A DNA stretch of 64,000 nt from JBDSLU01 sp963844435 (GCA_963844435.1 CAWJOG010000022.1:124001-188000), one strand, 5' to 3'; numbered from the stretch's first letter, positions 24,098-34,219 are shown. A program made the numbers and translations. The notes: a model not told the origin generated them from the letters alone.

Positions 24098-24480
24098 CTA
24101 CTTCGCCGCCATCGCTTCGACTTCGAGCTTCCACCGCGGATCGAGCAGCTGACAGCAGACGACGGTCGACGCCGGCGCGTGTCCGCGCAGGTGCTTCACT
24201 CGCATGCGGATGTTGGCCTCGTCGTCGGCGGATCGGCGAGGTAGGTCCGGATCGAGACGAGGTCGTTCACGTCCATCCCCGCCGCCTGCAGGATGGTGCG
24301 CAGGTGCCCCAGACGAGTCCGCCTGAGCGTCGAAAGACTCGCCATGGTGACACCGTCGGCCTCGTAGCCGTTGAGGCCGCTGATCACCAGCAGGCGCGCG
24401 TCGCCGCGCACTTCGACGGCGTGACTGTAGGCACGATACGGCGGAAAGACGCCGGGCGGATTGTGGGCGATGATCGGCAT
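24098..24480 (-). CDS. RidA/YjgF-family protein, several frameshifts
   Basis: RidA proteins deaminate reactive enamines/imines. The visible N-terminus runs IAHNPPGVFPPYRAYSHAVEVRG with LLVISGLNG, a good RidA opening. A family-like ESFDAQAD segment lies out of frame between 24345 and 24312, so a pair of compensating indels is likely. A third break near 24230 moves the C-terminus (ending KLEVEAMAAK, stop 24098-24100) into another frame, where the STVVCCQLL segment is found. Either the gene is decayed or the sequence is poor here. The start at 24480 overlaps the readthrough of the upstream methyltransferase. Confidence 0.7.
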
Positions 24481-25148
24481 GCGCGGCGATGCTCAGGGTA
24501 GGCAGGTTCCCGACTGGGCCATCGCGGAGCCGTGCCCTGTCGCACGATCAGCATCAGGCCGGACGCCCAGGCCAGCCGCACCACGGCGAAGCCGGGCCGC
24601 CGTTCGAGGTCCGCGATCAGCGCCTCGACCTTCTCGGCGTGGCCGGCCGCCCAGTTCGCCTGGGGCAGCAGATCGTCGATGACGTAGAAGCCGCCCTGGC
24701 GGATGCACGCCAGCGCCTCGTCGAGGTGCGTGAACTTGCCCGGCCACGCGTCGGCGTAGACCAGATCGTAGGTATCCGGATCAGCGCGCGCCAGGAACGC
24801 GCCGCCGTCCTCGACGCGGAACGCGACCCGCGCGTCGCCGCCGAGGTGCCGCCGCGCGACGTCGACCACGGCGCGATCGGTGTCGACGGTGTCGAGGCGC
24901 GCCGAGGCATCCATGCCGGAGAGCAGCCACGCCGTGCCGATCCCGGTGCCGGTCCCGATCTCGAGCAGCCGCCCGCCGGGCTTCGCCGCGGACAGCACCG
25001 CGAGGAGCGCGCCCGTCTTCGGTTCCGAGGCCATCGAGAAACCGAGCCTCGCCGTCTCGGCCTGGATGGCCGCCAGCGCGGTCGGTGTCCGTGCGATCGC
25101 CGTGTCGTCCATGAGGGCTGGGGGCTGGCCGCTGGCGGGTCCGGTCAT
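24384..25148 (-). CDS. SAM-dependent O-methyltransferase-like protein
   Basis: A class I methyltransferase. Motif I is LLEIGTGTGIGTAWLLSGM, an acidic loop follows (DTVDTDRAVV), then VEDGGAFL and YDLVYADAWPGKF. The fold ends with SGLMLIVRQ, where family members normally stop. As read, the frame runs on about 40 residues into the RidA gene, and this tail looks like wrong-frame sequence. A one-base shift would give a stop at 24493. The start is either ATG 25148 or ATG 25112 (MDDTAIARTP); the second is closer to family length. Confidence 0.85.
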   Translation of the reverse strand: MTGPASGQPPALMDDTAIARTPTALAAIQAETARLGFSMASEPKTGALLAVLSAAKPGGRLLEIGTGTGIGTAWLLSGMDASARLDTVDTDRAVVDVARRHLGGDARVAFRVEDGGAFLARADPDTYDLVYADAWPGKFTHLDEALACIRQGGFYVIDDLLPQANWAAGHAEKVEALIADLERRPGFAVVRLAWASGLMLIVRQGTAPRWPSREPAYPEHRRACRSSPTIRPASFRRIVPTVTPSKCAATRACW

Positions 25149-25268
25149 GGCCAGGCGCTCTGGTTCGGGCCGGCGACGAAGCCGTCCAGGGATATCGAGA
25201 TCTTCAATCGGAGCTTGGACATGGGGGCGTGACGAGCATCATATCCGCGCTCTTCGGTAGACTGCGGC

Positions 25269-27160
25269 ATGCCTCGTTCGATCCGGATCGCCGGCCTGTC
25301 GGTCGCCGCCTGGCTCGTCGCCCTCACCCTGACCTGGGCGCAGGCCCCCGTCGACTACCGCCTGTCGTTCGCGGATTACGTGCGGCACGTCGTCGACGTC
25401 GAAGCGGTGTTCAGTGACATCACGGCCGATGCGCTCGACATCCACATGAGCCGCAGCTCGCCTGGCCGCTATGCGCTGCACGAGTTCGCCAAGAACGTCT
25501 TCGATCTGCAGATCACCGACGGCGCCGGCCGGCCGCTGACGCCGGCCCGCCCGAACCTGCACGTGTGGCGCGTCAAGGATCACGGCGGCACGGTCCGCGT
25601 CCGCTATCGCCTGTTCGCCGACCGCATCGACGGCACCTACGCGGGCGTGGACGCCACGCAGGCGCACCTCAACCTGCCGGCCACGCTGATGTGGGCCAAG
25701 ACCTTCGAGACGCGGCCCGCGCGGCTGACGTTCGTGCCGCCTCCCGACGTGACCTGGACGGTCGCCTCGCAGCTCTACGCCACCGACAATCCGCTGGTGT
25801 TCACGGCGCCGAACCTCGCCTACCTGCTCGACAGCCCGGTGCAGTTCGGGCCGCAGATGCTGCGGACGTTCCAGGTGGGGGTGAGCGCGGCCGCGGCCGC
25901 GCCCCAGACGACGCCCCAGGCGACGATCCGCGTCGCCCTGCGTCACGACGGCACCGAGGCGGAAGCGGACCGCTTCGCCGCCGGCGTCGAGAAGATCGTG
26001 CGCGAGGCGCGCGCCGTCTTCGGCGAGCTGCCGGCCTTCGAGCCCGGGCACTACACCTTCCTCGCCACCTACGCCCAGGGCGCGAGCGGCGACGGCATGG
26101 AGCATCGCAACAGCACGGTGCTCACCGCATCGGCCGCCATCGCCCAGGCCGAACAGCCGCTGCTCGGCACGGTGGCGCACGAGTTCTTCCACGCCTGGAA
26201 CGTCGAGCGCATCCGGCCGCGACGCTCGAGCCGTTCAACTTCGACGACGCCAACGTGTCCTCCGAACTGTGGGTCGCCGAAGGCTTCACGCAGTACTACG
26301 GCGCGCTGCTGATGGCACGAGCCGGCCTGTCGACGCGCGAGGACGCCCTGCGATCGGTGGGCGGGCTGATCAACGCGGTGAACGCGTCGGCCGGGCGCCG
26401 CGTCCGGTTCGCGCCGGAGATGAGCCGCCTCGCCCCGTTCGTGGACGCCGCGTGCGCGGTCGATCCGACCAACTGGGGCAACACCTACCTGTCCTACTAC
26501 ACGTTCGGCGCCGCGATCGCGCTCGGCCTCGATCTCGAGCTGCGCGATCGCACCGACGGCAAGGTCACGCTGGACGACTACATGAAGGCGCTGTGGACGA
26601 AGTACGGCAAGACCCCGTCGGCGCCGGGCACGGTCGCCACGCCGTACACGGCGGCCGACCTCCAGACCACGCTGGCCGAGGTGAGCGGCAGCGTCTCGTT
26701 CGCGGGCGAGTTCTTCGAGCGCTACGTCGACGGTCCGGAGCTCGTTGAATACGGCATGCTGCTCAAGCGGATGGGGCTGATCTGGAAGCCGCTCTACCCC
26801 GGGCGCGCCTGGATGGGCGACCTGCCGATGACCGGCGGCACCGACGGCGCCCGCATCACGGACGCCGCGACGATGGGCACGCCCGCTTACGACGCGGGCT
26901 TCGGCGAAGGCGACGTGCTGGTCTCGATCGGCGGCAAGAACGTGCGATCGGCGTCGGACGTGACGGCGATCGTCGAGGCCGCCAAGCCGGGCGAGCGTCT
27001 CGAGGCGACGTTCCTGCGCCACGGCAAGCCGCGCCAGGCAACGATCGCGCTGCGCGGCCATCCGGCGCGGACGCTGGTGACGCGCGAAAGTGCCGGCGAG
27101 ACGCCGACACCCGAGGAACTGAAGATGCGCGACGCCTGGCTCGGCTCGCGGGCGAAATAG
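25269..27160 (+). CDS. M61-family metallopeptidase with C-terminal PDZ domain, one frameshift
   Basis: Glycyl-aminopeptidase-like zinc peptidase, exported by the signal peptide IAGLSVAAWLVALTLTWAQA. Domains in order: an N-terminal beta domain, a catalytic helix with HEFFHAWN (H304, E305, H308), the downstream zinc ligand in ELWVAEGFTQYYG, and a PDZ domain near the end (AYDAGFGEGDVLVSIGGKNV). A break near 26220 separates HEFFHAWNVERIRP from LEPFNFDDANVSSELW. Both halves are complete and the joined length of about 630 residues is typical. The gene starts a plus-strand pair with the TMEM175-like gene. Confidence 0.93.
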
Positions 27161-27180
27161 ACTGCGGCAGGAGTTCCCCA

Positions 27181-27792
27181 GTGGGCAAAGGCCGATTCGA
27201 AGCGTTCAGCGATGGCGTGCTCGCCATCATCATCACCATCCTCGTCCTCGAGCTGAAGGTGCCGCACGGCGAGGACCTGCACGCGCTGGCCGAGACGCTG
27301 CCGCACTTCCTCGCCTACGTCCTGAGCTTCATCTACGTCGGGATCTACTGGAACAACCACCACCACATGCTGCACGCCACCACGCGCGTCTCGGGCGCGT
27401 CGATGTGGGCCAACCTGCACCTGCTGTTCTGGCTGTCGCTGGTGCCGTTCGTCACTGGCTGGATGGGCGAGCACCACCACGCCGCGGTCCCGGCTGCGGC
27501 CTACGGCGTCGTGCTGCTGAGGGCGGTCGATCGCTTACACATCCTGCAGACGACGCTCGCGCGCCATCGCGACCACAACGCGGCGCTGGCGCGAGCGATC
27601 AAGCGGGACGGCAAGGGCAAGCTGTCGGTGCTGCTCTACGTCTTGGCGATCCCGCTCGCTTTCGTCGCGACCTGGATCTCGATCGCCCTCTACGTCGCCG
27701 TCGCGCTGATCTGGCTGATCCCCGACCGCCGCATCGAGCGGGCGATGGCCGAGCACCACGAGGCGACGGCCGGCGGCGGCTCACAGCACTGA
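27181..27792 (+). CDS. TMEM175-family potassium channel-like protein (DUF1211)
   Basis: 203 residues from GTG 27181, with AGGAG seven bases upstream. The family signature RFEAFSDGVLAIIITILVLEL opens helix 1; the F-S-D residues (9-11) are the conserved filter-region motif of bacterial TMEM175. About six membrane helices follow, with a His cluster at YWNNHHHMLH and a second one at GEHHHAAVP. Bacterial members are tetrameric K+ channels. The last 12 bases overlap the end of the convergent amidase gene. Confidence 0.9.
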   Translation: MGKGRFEAFSDGVLAIIITILVLELKVPHGEDLHALAETLPHFLAYVLSFIYVGIYWNNHHHMLHATTRVSGASMWANLHLLFWLSLVPFVTGWMGEHHHAAVPAAAYGVVLLRAVDRLHILQTTLARHRDHNAALARAIKRDGKGKLSVLLYVLAIPLAFVATWISIALYVAVALIWLIPDRRIERAMAEHHEATAGGGSQH

Positions 27793-29301
27793 CGGCCGGC
27801 GGCGGCCGACGCCGGTGGCCTGCTCGAAGCGCCAGGCCATCTGCAGCAGGGCGAAATCGCCACGGTAGCGCCCGACGATCTGCAGTCCGACCGGCAGGCC
27901 CTCGGGCGTGAAGCCGGCCGGGACGGAGATCGCGGGCCGGAGCGTCGACGTGATCCAGTAGGCCGACTTCATCCAGGCGACGTAGTGATCCATCGCCACG
28001 CCGTCGATAGCCTTCGGCCAGTCGAGCGTCGCGTCGAACGGCGGCAGCTGGTTCACCGCGCAGCAGATGAAGTCGTAGCGCTCCTCGAAGCGGCGCATCC
28101 GCTCGAGCAGCTGGCCGTGCTGGAGCATCGCCTTGCCGATCGCGGCGGTCGTCAACGCCAGCCCCGCTTCCGTTTCGGCGACCGCTTCCGGCTTCATCTT
28201 GTCGCGGTGCTCGGCGAGGATCGGCCCATAGACCAGGCCGCTGCGAAACGCGCGCATGGTCAGGAAGATCGAATCGGCGTCGCGCAGATCGGGGACGGCA
28301 TCCTCGACGATGCAGCCGAGCGACTCGAAGGTCTTGCGCTGCGCGGCGAGCACCGTGCGCACCCGCGGATCGAGCGGCAGGCCGCCCAGGTCCGGGCACC
28401 AGGCGATGCGCTTGCCGCGCACGTCGCTGTCCAGGCGGCCGAGGAAGCTGGCGGGATCGCATGGCACGGAGCCCGGGTCGCGAGGATCGGCGCCGGCCAT
28501 GACGCTCATGAGCAGGGCCACGTCGGCAACCGTGCGCGCCAGCGGCCCGTTGGTCGAGAAGCCGAACAGCGGATAGGGATTCGGCGCGGAGGGCACCAGG
28601 CCGACGGTCGGCCGCATGCCGACGATGTTGTTGAAGTTGCCGGGATTCCTGAGGGATCCGCCCATGTCGCTGCCGTCGGCGATCGGCAGCATGCCCGAGG
28701 CCAGCGCCGCGCCGGCGCCACCGCTCGATCCCCCGGCGCTCTTGGTCGGATCGTAGGGGTTGCGGGTGATGCCGTAGACGCGGTTGTAAGTGTGCGACCC
28801 CATCCCGAATTCCGGGGTGTTGGTCTTGCCGATGGGAACCGTTCCGGCGCGCCGCAGCCGCTCGACCAGCACCGAATCCTCGGTCGGCCTGAAATCCTTG
28901 TAGATCAGCGATCCGCGCGTCAGCGGGAAGCCCACCGCCGGCTGCAGGTCCTTGAACGCGATCGGCAGCCCGTGCAGCGGACCGGGCTTCTCGCCCTTCG
29001 CGGCGCGCCGATCGGCGTCGTCGGCCAACGCCAGACAGGCGTCGTCGTCGAGCTTGGCCACGATGGCGTTGATCGTCGGGTTGACCTTCCGGATGCGCGC
29101 GAGGTGCGCCGCCATCACCTCGCGGGCGGACGCCTTGCGCGTGCGGATGAGGGTGGCCAGCTCGATGGCGCTGCGGTCGCAGAGATCGTCGGTCGCGACG
29201 GCGCGTGCCGCCGCCGGCTCCGGCATCGACGCCGCCACGGTCAGGGCTCCGGCACCAGCGGCCTGGAGAAACTTCCGGCGATCGTGCCTGGCGTGCTTCA
29301 T
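27781..29301 (-). CDS. Amidase (amidase-signature family), Tat-exported
   Basis: 506 residues. The N-terminus carries a Tat motif (DRRKFLQAAGAGALTV) and a signal ending near PAAARA. Catalytic residues of the Ser-cisSer-Lys triad are visible: K in GLPIAFKDLQ, and the serines in KSAGGSSGGAGAALASG followed by GSDMGGSLRNPG. This family hydrolyses carboxamides; the exported form suggests periplasmic amide or peptide-amide turnover. The substrate is not determined. The frame is uninterrupted, and a SnoaL-like gene lies 4 bases upstream. Confidence 0.93.
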   Translation of the reverse strand: MKHARHDRRKFLQAAGAGALTVAASMPEPAAARAVATDDLCDRSAIELATLIRTRKASAREVMAAHLARIRKVNPTINAIVAKLDDDACLALADDADRRAAKGEKPGPLHGLPIAFKDLQPAVGFPLTRGSLIYKDFRPTEDSVLVERLRRAGTVPIGKTNTPEFGMGSHTYNRVYGITRNPYDPTKSAGGSSGGAGAALASGMLPIADGSDMGGSLRNPGNFNNIVGMRPTVGLVPSAPNPYPLFGFSTNGPLARTVADVALLMSVMAGADPRDPGSVPCDPASFLGRLDSDVRGKRIAWCPDLGGLPLDPRVRTVLAAQRKTFESLGCIVEDAVPDLRDADSIFLTMRAFRSGLVYGPILAEHRDKMKPEAVAETEAGLALTTAAIGKAMLQHGQLLERMRRFEERYDFICCAVNQLPPFDATLDWPKAIDGVAMDHYVAWMKSAYWITSTLRPAISVPAGFTPEGLPVGLQIVGRYRGDFALLQMAWRFEQATGVGRRRPSVL

Positions 29302-29305
29302 AGGG

Positions 29306-29776
29306 TCAGGGCTCCGGGACGCGCGACGAGTGGTGATCGACGATCAGCCAGCGATCGCCGTCGCGTCGGAAGACGAAGGTGAAGCGCGCCGGCCGCACGT
29401 TGGTCGCGACGCCGTCGCGGACGTCCGAGAACGTGTAGGCGCCGCTGACGATCGCGAGGCCACCGGCGATGCGTTCGTGCTGCGCGTCGATCGTCACGCG
29501 CGTCCACGGCCGCTGGCCGGCGTCCTTGAAATAGGCCCAGATCGACTCCGGAGTCGTCGCGATGGTCTTCGCGGTCGTGCCCCAGAACACCGCGTCCGGC
29601 GCGTAGAGCGCGACGATCCGCTTGGGATCCCGGGTGTTGAACGCCTCGACCCAGGCCTGCAGGGCCGCAGCCGGCTGCGCCGATGCTGGTTGCACCGGTG
29701 CCTGGGTCTGGGCCGCGAGCGGGGCTGTCAACGCGGCGACACACACGAGCCACTGCAACGCTCGTCGCACGATCAC
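29306..29776 (-). CDS. Exported SnoaL-like (DUF4440/NTF2-fold) protein
   Basis: 156 residues from GTG 29776, with signal peptide RRALQWLVCVAALTAPLAAQ. The NTF2-like body reads LQAWVEAFNTRDPKRIVALYAPDAVFWG, then SIWAYF and a C-terminal FVFRRDGDRWLIVDHHSS, the standard pattern of this fold. Members bind or turn over small molecules in a cone-shaped pocket; no catalytic assignment is possible. The start overlaps the stop of the upstream methyltransferase by 4 bases, and the amidase follows after 4 bases, so all three are probably cotranscribed. Confidence 0.85.
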   Translation of the reverse strand: MIVRRALQWLVCVAALTAPLAAQTQAPVQPASAQPAAALQAWVEAFNTRDPKRIVALYAPDAVFWGTTAKTIATTPESIWAYFKDAGQRPWTRVTIDAQHERIAGGLAIVSGAYTFSDVRDGVATNVRPARFTFVFRRDGDRWLIVDHHSSRVPEP

Positions 29777-30439
29777 GCCTCCATGCGATCGAAGAACGCG
29801 CGGAAACGCCGGACGGGCGGCAGCTCGTCGTCGAGCACGATCTCGACCGTGGTCGCACGCAGGCCGGCCGCTTCGAACAGCGCGAGCTCGTCCCGCGTCA
29901 GCGGCCACGGCAGCTCGCCGATCGGCTCGCCGGCTTCACGCGCGCGGCACAGGACGAACACCCGCCCGCCGGGTGCGACCAGGCCGGCCATCGATCGGAT
30001 CGCGGCGTGGCGCGGCTCCGGCGGCAGCGCCTGCAGCGTGAACGCCTCGTAGATCAGGTCGAAGGCGGCGGTCCAGGCCGGCGGTGGCTGCAGCACGTCG
30101 GCGACGACGTAGTCCACGCCGGATCGCGGGAAGCGGTGGCGAGCGGCCTCGATCTGCCGTCGGTGAGATGTCGAAGGCGGTGACCTCGAAGCCGCCGGAG
30201 GCCAGCGCCTCCGCATCGTCGCCGAGGCCGCAGCCGACCACCAGGCAGCGCCGGCGGATCGGCGCCGCGCCGAACGTCCGCAGCCACGTGACGAGATACG
30301 GATTTGGCTGGCGATCGGCCCAGGGCACCTGGTCCCAGTCGCCGCCCGCCTGCCGGTAGAAGCGCTCGAACCAGCCGGTCGCGTCGCCCTGCGCGATCGA
30401 CTCGGCCGCGATGCGGCGCATCTCGTCGCGCGATGCCAT
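29773..30439 (-). CDS. Class I SAM-dependent methyltransferase, one frameshift
   Basis: The N-terminal segment (AAESIAQGDATGWFERFYRQA, then DQVPWADRQPNPYLVTWL) leads to motif I CLVVGCGLGDDAEALASGGF and the acidic loop FDISPTA. A break near 30165 follows, after which the frame resumes as AARHRFPRSGVDYVVADVL and FDLIYEAFTLQALPP. The rejoined product is about 222 residues. The order of motifs is that of small-molecule methyltransferases of the TPMT/UbiE kind. It is the first gene of a four-base-overlap chain with the SnoaL-like and amidase genes. Confidence 0.88.
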
Positions 30440-30446
30440 CAGCGTC

Positions 30447-30776
30447 TCAGTCGACGATGAACAAGCGGGCGCCGTTCGCGGTGCGCGAGCGGTGCGGCTC
30501 GTCGCCGTCGGCGACCTGGTAACTCATGCCGGCCTTCAGCACGATGATCCGGCCGTCTTCGAGCTCGGTATGGATCTCGCCCTCGAGGCAGAGCACGATG
30601 TGCCCCTTCTCGCACCAGTGATTGGCGACGTAGCCGGGCGAGTACTCGACCATGCGGACGCGGACCTCGCCGAACTGACGCGTGCGCCACAGGGCCACGC
30701 CGATCACGCCGGGATGTTCGCTCGCGGGAACGGTGGACCAGTCGGTGGCTTCGAACGGGATTCCGCGCAATCGCAT
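30447..30776 (-). CDS. Small cupin protein (DHCW-type)
   Basis: 109 residues from ATG 30776. Cupin strands are seen in RVRMVEYSPGYVANHWCEKGHIVLCLEGE and LEDGRIIVLKAGMSYQVADG. The NHWCEKGH segment holds two His and a Cys at the metal site and matches the DHCW-type cupin family. The start overlaps the stop of the upstream hydrolase by one base (TGATG), a strong sign of coupled translation. Role unknown, although cupins of this sort are often metal-dependent isomerases or binding proteins. Confidence 0.88.
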   Translation of the reverse strand: MRLRGIPFEATDWSTVPASEHPGVIGVALWRTRQFGEVRVRMVEYSPGYVANHWCEKGHIVLCLEGEIHTELEDGRIIVLKAGMSYQVADGDEPHRSRTANGARLFIVD

Positions 30777-31639
30777 CAATGAGCCTTGATGAACCCGATG
30801 ATGGCGGAGGCGGTCTCGTCGTTCGCGTGCTTCATCCGGCCCCAGATGCTGGAGTGGTCGCGACCCGTGATCATCCGCGTTTCGACGCCGGAGGCGCCGG
30901 CCTTCTTCATGTCGCCCAGGAAATCCGCCTGCTGCTGGCGGCGCCAGTCGGCGTCGCCGTCGGCGTAGAGCAGCAGCATCGGCGGCGCGTCCTTGCGCAG
31001 GTAGGCTGCCGGCGACGCCGCCTTCCACGTCGCGACGTCGGTGCCCCACACGTCCTTCGGTCGATCCGGCGCGACGCCGGTGCGATCGACGTAGAAGAAC
31101 GCGCTCACCGGCACCACGCCCTTCAGGTCCTTCGCGGACATCTGGTAGGCGGCGAGATACTTCGGGTCGAGCGCGAGGAGCGCCGCCAGGTAGGCCCCGG
31201 CCGAGTGGCCGATGACGAACAGCTTCTGCGGATCCCCGCCGTATTCGGCGGCATGCGTCCGCGCCCAGGCGACGGCGTGCGCGGCGTCCTCGACGTGGGC
31301 CGGGTGCATCACGCCCGGCGACAGCCGGTAGTTGATGACGATCCCGACGAAGCCGGCCTTGGCGAGGAGCTGGCCGACGAACGCCTGCTCCTTCTTGTCG
31401 CCCTCGCGCAGCGCCCCGCCGTGGATGGACACCACCACCGGGGCGCCCTTGGCGCCGGTCGGGGCGTAGACGTCGAGGCAATCTTTTCTGCCCCCGTACT
31501 CGGCCGTGGGAACGTAGTCAAGATCGGACGTGACCGTGACGGCAGCGCCGGAGGGGGCTTGCGCGTACACGGGGCCTGCGGCCGCGATCAGCAGGGCGGC
31601 GCCGAGCACCCCGCACAGACCGCGGAAGAGTGTGAACAT
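30776..31639 (-). CDS. Exported alpha/beta hydrolase (esterase/lipase type)
   Basis: 287 residues from ATG 31639; signal peptide LFRGLCGVLGAALLIAAAGPVYA. Landmarks of the hormone-sensitive-lipase/BD-FAE branch are the oxyanion motif SIHGGALREGDK, the nucleophile elbow VIGHSAGAYLAALL, the acid in LLYADGDADW and the catalytic His in GRDHSSIW. The family hydrolyses short acyl or feruloyl esters. ATG 31657 adds MIGWAP before the signal and is less likely. It is coupled to the DHCW cupin and divergent from the ADOP permease, sharing a 105-base promoter gap. Confidence 0.9.
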   Translation of the reverse strand: MFTLFRGLCGVLGAALLIAAAGPVYAQAPSGAAVTVTSDLDYVPTAEYGGRKDCLDVYAPTGAKGAPVVVSIHGGALREGDKKEQAFVGQLLAKAGFVGIVINYRLSPGVMHPAHVEDAAHAVAWARTHAAEYGGDPQKLFVIGHSAGAYLAALLALDPKYLAAYQMSAKDLKGVVPVSAFFYVDRTGVAPDRPKDVWGTDVATWKAASPAAYLRKDAPPMLLLYADGDADWRRQQQADFLGDMKKAGASGVETRMITGRDHSSIWGRMKHANDETASAIIGFIKAH

Positions 31640-31744
31640 GGGGGCCCAGCCTATCAAACCGGCGAGTGGCCCGCGAACGGCCAGAAATCGTCTGACTGTC
31701 GGATTGCGGGAACCCGGGACGCCGGGGGCTCGTTAGAGGTACTC

Positions 31745-34219
31745 ATGGACGTCTTCCGCCAGGATCTGCTCTTCGCCCTGCGTGTGCTGCGGCGGGACCG
31801 CGCCTACGCCGCGGCCGTCATCCTGACCCTGGCCATCTGCCTGGGCGCCAACACCGCGATCTTCACGGTGGTGCGCTCGGTGCTGCAGCGGCCGCTGCCC
31901 TACCCCGAATCGAGCCGGTTGGTGTCCTCCTTCGACGGGTTCCCCGGCGCGGGGGTCGAGCGGGCCGGGACGTCCGTCCCGAACTACATGGACCGGCGGG
32001 CCATGACCGACATCTTCTCGTCGGTCGCGCTCTACCAGTGGTGGGGCTTCAAGGTCGGTCAGGGCTCCGGCAGCGAGCAGATCTCGTCGATGAACGTCAC
32101 GCCGTCGTTCTTCACGGTGCTCGGGGCCCGCGCCGAGCGCGGACGGGTGTTCACGGAGGACGAGGGCACGCCTGGCAAGCACAAGGTCGCGGTCCTGAGC
32201 CACGCCTTCGCCGCGAAGCAGCCCGGCGGCGTCGACGGCGTCGTCGGCCGGACGGTCCGCCTCAACGACGAGATCTACCAGGTGGTCGGCGTGGTCCCCG
32301 AGTCGTTCCACTTCCTGAGCCCCGAGGTGCGCGTGTGGGTGCCGCTCGCGTTCACGCCCGAGGAGGTCGCCGAGGATCGCCGCTGGAGCCAGAACCACGA
32401 GATGATCGCCCGGCTCGCGCCGGGCGCCTTGATCGAGCGGGCCCAGTCCCGGCTCGACGCCCAGAACGTCCGCTACGTCGAGCAGGCCGGGGCGCTGGCG
32501 GAGCCGCTGCGCAGTGTCGGCTACAACACCAAGCTGAACTCGCTCGAGGGCGACCTCGTGCGCAACGTGCGTTCCGCGCTGCAGATGCTGTGGGGGGGCG
32601 TGCTCTTCGTCGTCCTCATCGCGGCGGTCAACATCGCCAACCTGTCGCTGGTGCGCGCCAACGGCCGCATGAAGGAGCTGGCGACCCGTAACGCGATCGG
32701 CGCCGGGGGCCGGCGCATCGCCAAACAGCTGATCACCGAGGCGACGCTGCTGACGCTGATCGGTGCCGGCCTGGGCATCGGCCTCGGCCTCCTCAGCCTC
32801 AACGCCATCGAGTGGATCGGCTTCACCGATCTGCCCCGCGCGCACGAGATCAGCCTCGACGGCGTCGTGCTGGCGGTGACGCTGGCGCCGGCGGTCCTGC
32901 TCGGGATCGTCGTCGGCGCCGGTCCGGCGCTGCAGCTCGCCCGCGTCAACTTGAGCAACGTGCTGCGCGAAGAGGGCCGCTCGGGCACGGCCGGCCGCAC
33001 CTCGAAGGTGGTCCGCCGCTCGCTCGTGGTCGCGCAGGTCGCGCTCGCCTTCGTCCTGCTGATCGGCGCCGGCCTGCTGCTGGCCAGCTTCCAGCGCCTG
33101 CTCGGTGTCGATCCGGGCTTCGTCGCCGAGAACGTCCTGACCGGCCGCCTCAACCCCCTAGCCACGCGCTACAAGGATGACAACGCGCGGCGCGCCTACA
33201 CGGATCGCGTGCTGACGCGGGTCCGCGCGCTGCCGGGCATCGACGCGGCCGGCGCCAGCAGCTTCCTGCCGTTCAGCTGGGATGGCAGCAGCTCAGTGGT
33301 CATCCCGGAAGGCTACGCGCCGAAGCCGGGCGAATCGGTGGTCTCGCCGAATCAGCTGTACGTCACGGCAGGCTATTTCGAGGCCATGAAGATCCGCCTC
33401 AAGAGCGGCCGCTTCTTCAACGCGTCCGACACCGCGGACGCGCCGAAGTCGGTGATCGTCGACGAGAACCTGGCGCGGAAGTTCTGGCCGAACCAGGATG
33501 CGGTCGGCAAGCGCATCTACATGCCGGATTCTCCCGAGGACGTGGCGCGACCCGGTCCCAAGGTCACGTGGATGACCGTCGTCGGCGTGATCGGCGAGGT
33601 CAAGATGAAGGGGCTCGTCGAGGGTGGAGAAACGGCGCGCGTCGGCGCCTTCTACGCCGTGATGTCGCAGCATGAATCGCGCGGCCTCGGCCTCGCCATC
33701 CGCACCAGGGGCGACCTCGCGGCCACGCAGGCCGCCGTCACCCGGGCGCTCGCCGAGATCGATCCCGACGTGCCGATGACCGACGTCTTCACGATGTCCG
33801 CGCGCATCGACAAGTCGCTCAACCCGCGCCGCGCCCCGATGCTGCTCTCGCTTGGCTTCGGCGTGGTGGCGCTGCTGCTGGCGGCGATCGGCCTCTACGG
33901 CGTGCTCGCCTACCACGTCAGCCAGCGGACCCGCGAGATCGGCATCCGCATGGCGCTGGGCAGCGACGCCGGCGCGATCGTCCGGCTGATCCTGGGCGAG
34001 GGTGGCGGGCTGGTGGGGATCGGCCTCGCCGCCGGCCTGGCCGGAGCGGTGGCGCTGCGGGGAGCTATTGGGTCGCAGCTCTACGGCGTCGGCGCGCTCG
34101 ATCCGCTGGTGATGGCTGCCGCCATCGGCGTCCTCGGCGCGACGTCGTTCATTGCCTGCTGGGGGCCGGCCCGTCGGGCCGCCAGGGTGAGCCCCCTGGT
34201 CGCGCTGTCCCGGCAGTAG
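31745..34219 (+). CDS. MacB-like permease of the acidobacterial duplicated (ADOP) family
   Basis: 824 residues, uninterrupted. It has two tandem FtsX-like permease units. The first begins LLFALRVLRRDRAYAAAVILTLAICLGANTAIFTVV and is followed by a MacB periplasmic core and a helix set ending ARVNLSNVLREEGRS. The second begins RRSLVVAQVALAFVLLIGAGLLL with another periplasmic domain and ends ARRAARVSPLVALS. This 800-residue duplicated form, usually lacking a cognate ATPase next to it, is expanded in Acidobacteria. No ATPase lies beside it here. Longer in-frame readings from 30779 pass antisense through the cupin and hydrolase genes and are rejected. Confidence 0.94.
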   Translation: MDVFRQDLLFALRVLRRDRAYAAAVILTLAICLGANTAIFTVVRSVLQRPLPYPESSRLVSSFDGFPGAGVERAGTSVPNYMDRRAMTDIFSSVALYQWWGFKVGQGSGSEQISSMNVTPSFFTVLGARAERGRVFTEDEGTPGKHKVAVLSHAFAAKQPGGVDGVVGRTVRLNDEIYQVVGVVPESFHFLSPEVRVWVPLAFTPEEVAEDRRWSQNHEMIARLAPGALIERAQSRLDAQNVRYVEQAGALAEPLRSVGYNTKLNSLEGDLVRNVRSALQMLWGGVLFVVLIAAVNIANLSLVRANGRMKELATRNAIGAGGRRIAKQLITEATLLTLIGAGLGIGLGLLSLNAIEWIGFTDLPRAHEISLDGVVLAVTLAPAVLLGIVVGAGPALQLARVNLSNVLREEGRSGTAGRTSKVVRRSLVVAQVALAFVLLIGAGLLLASFQRLLGVDPGFVAENVLTGRLNPLATRYKDDNARRAYTDRVLTRVRALPGIDAAGASSFLPFSWDGSSSVVIPEGYAPKPGESVVSPNQLYVTAGYFEAMKIRLKSGRFFNASDTADAPKSVIVDENLARKFWPNQDAVGKRIYMPDSPEDVARPGPKVTWMTVVGVIGEVKMKGLVEGGETARVGAFYAVMSQHESRGLGLAIRTRGDLAATQAAVTRALAEIDPDVPMTDVFTMSARIDKSLNPRRAPMLLSLGFGVVALLLAAIGLYGVLAYHVSQRTREIGIRMALGSDAGAIVRLILGEGGGLVGIGLAAGLAGAVALRGAIGSQLYGVGALDPLVMAAAIGVLGATSFIACWGPARRAARVSPLVALSRQ

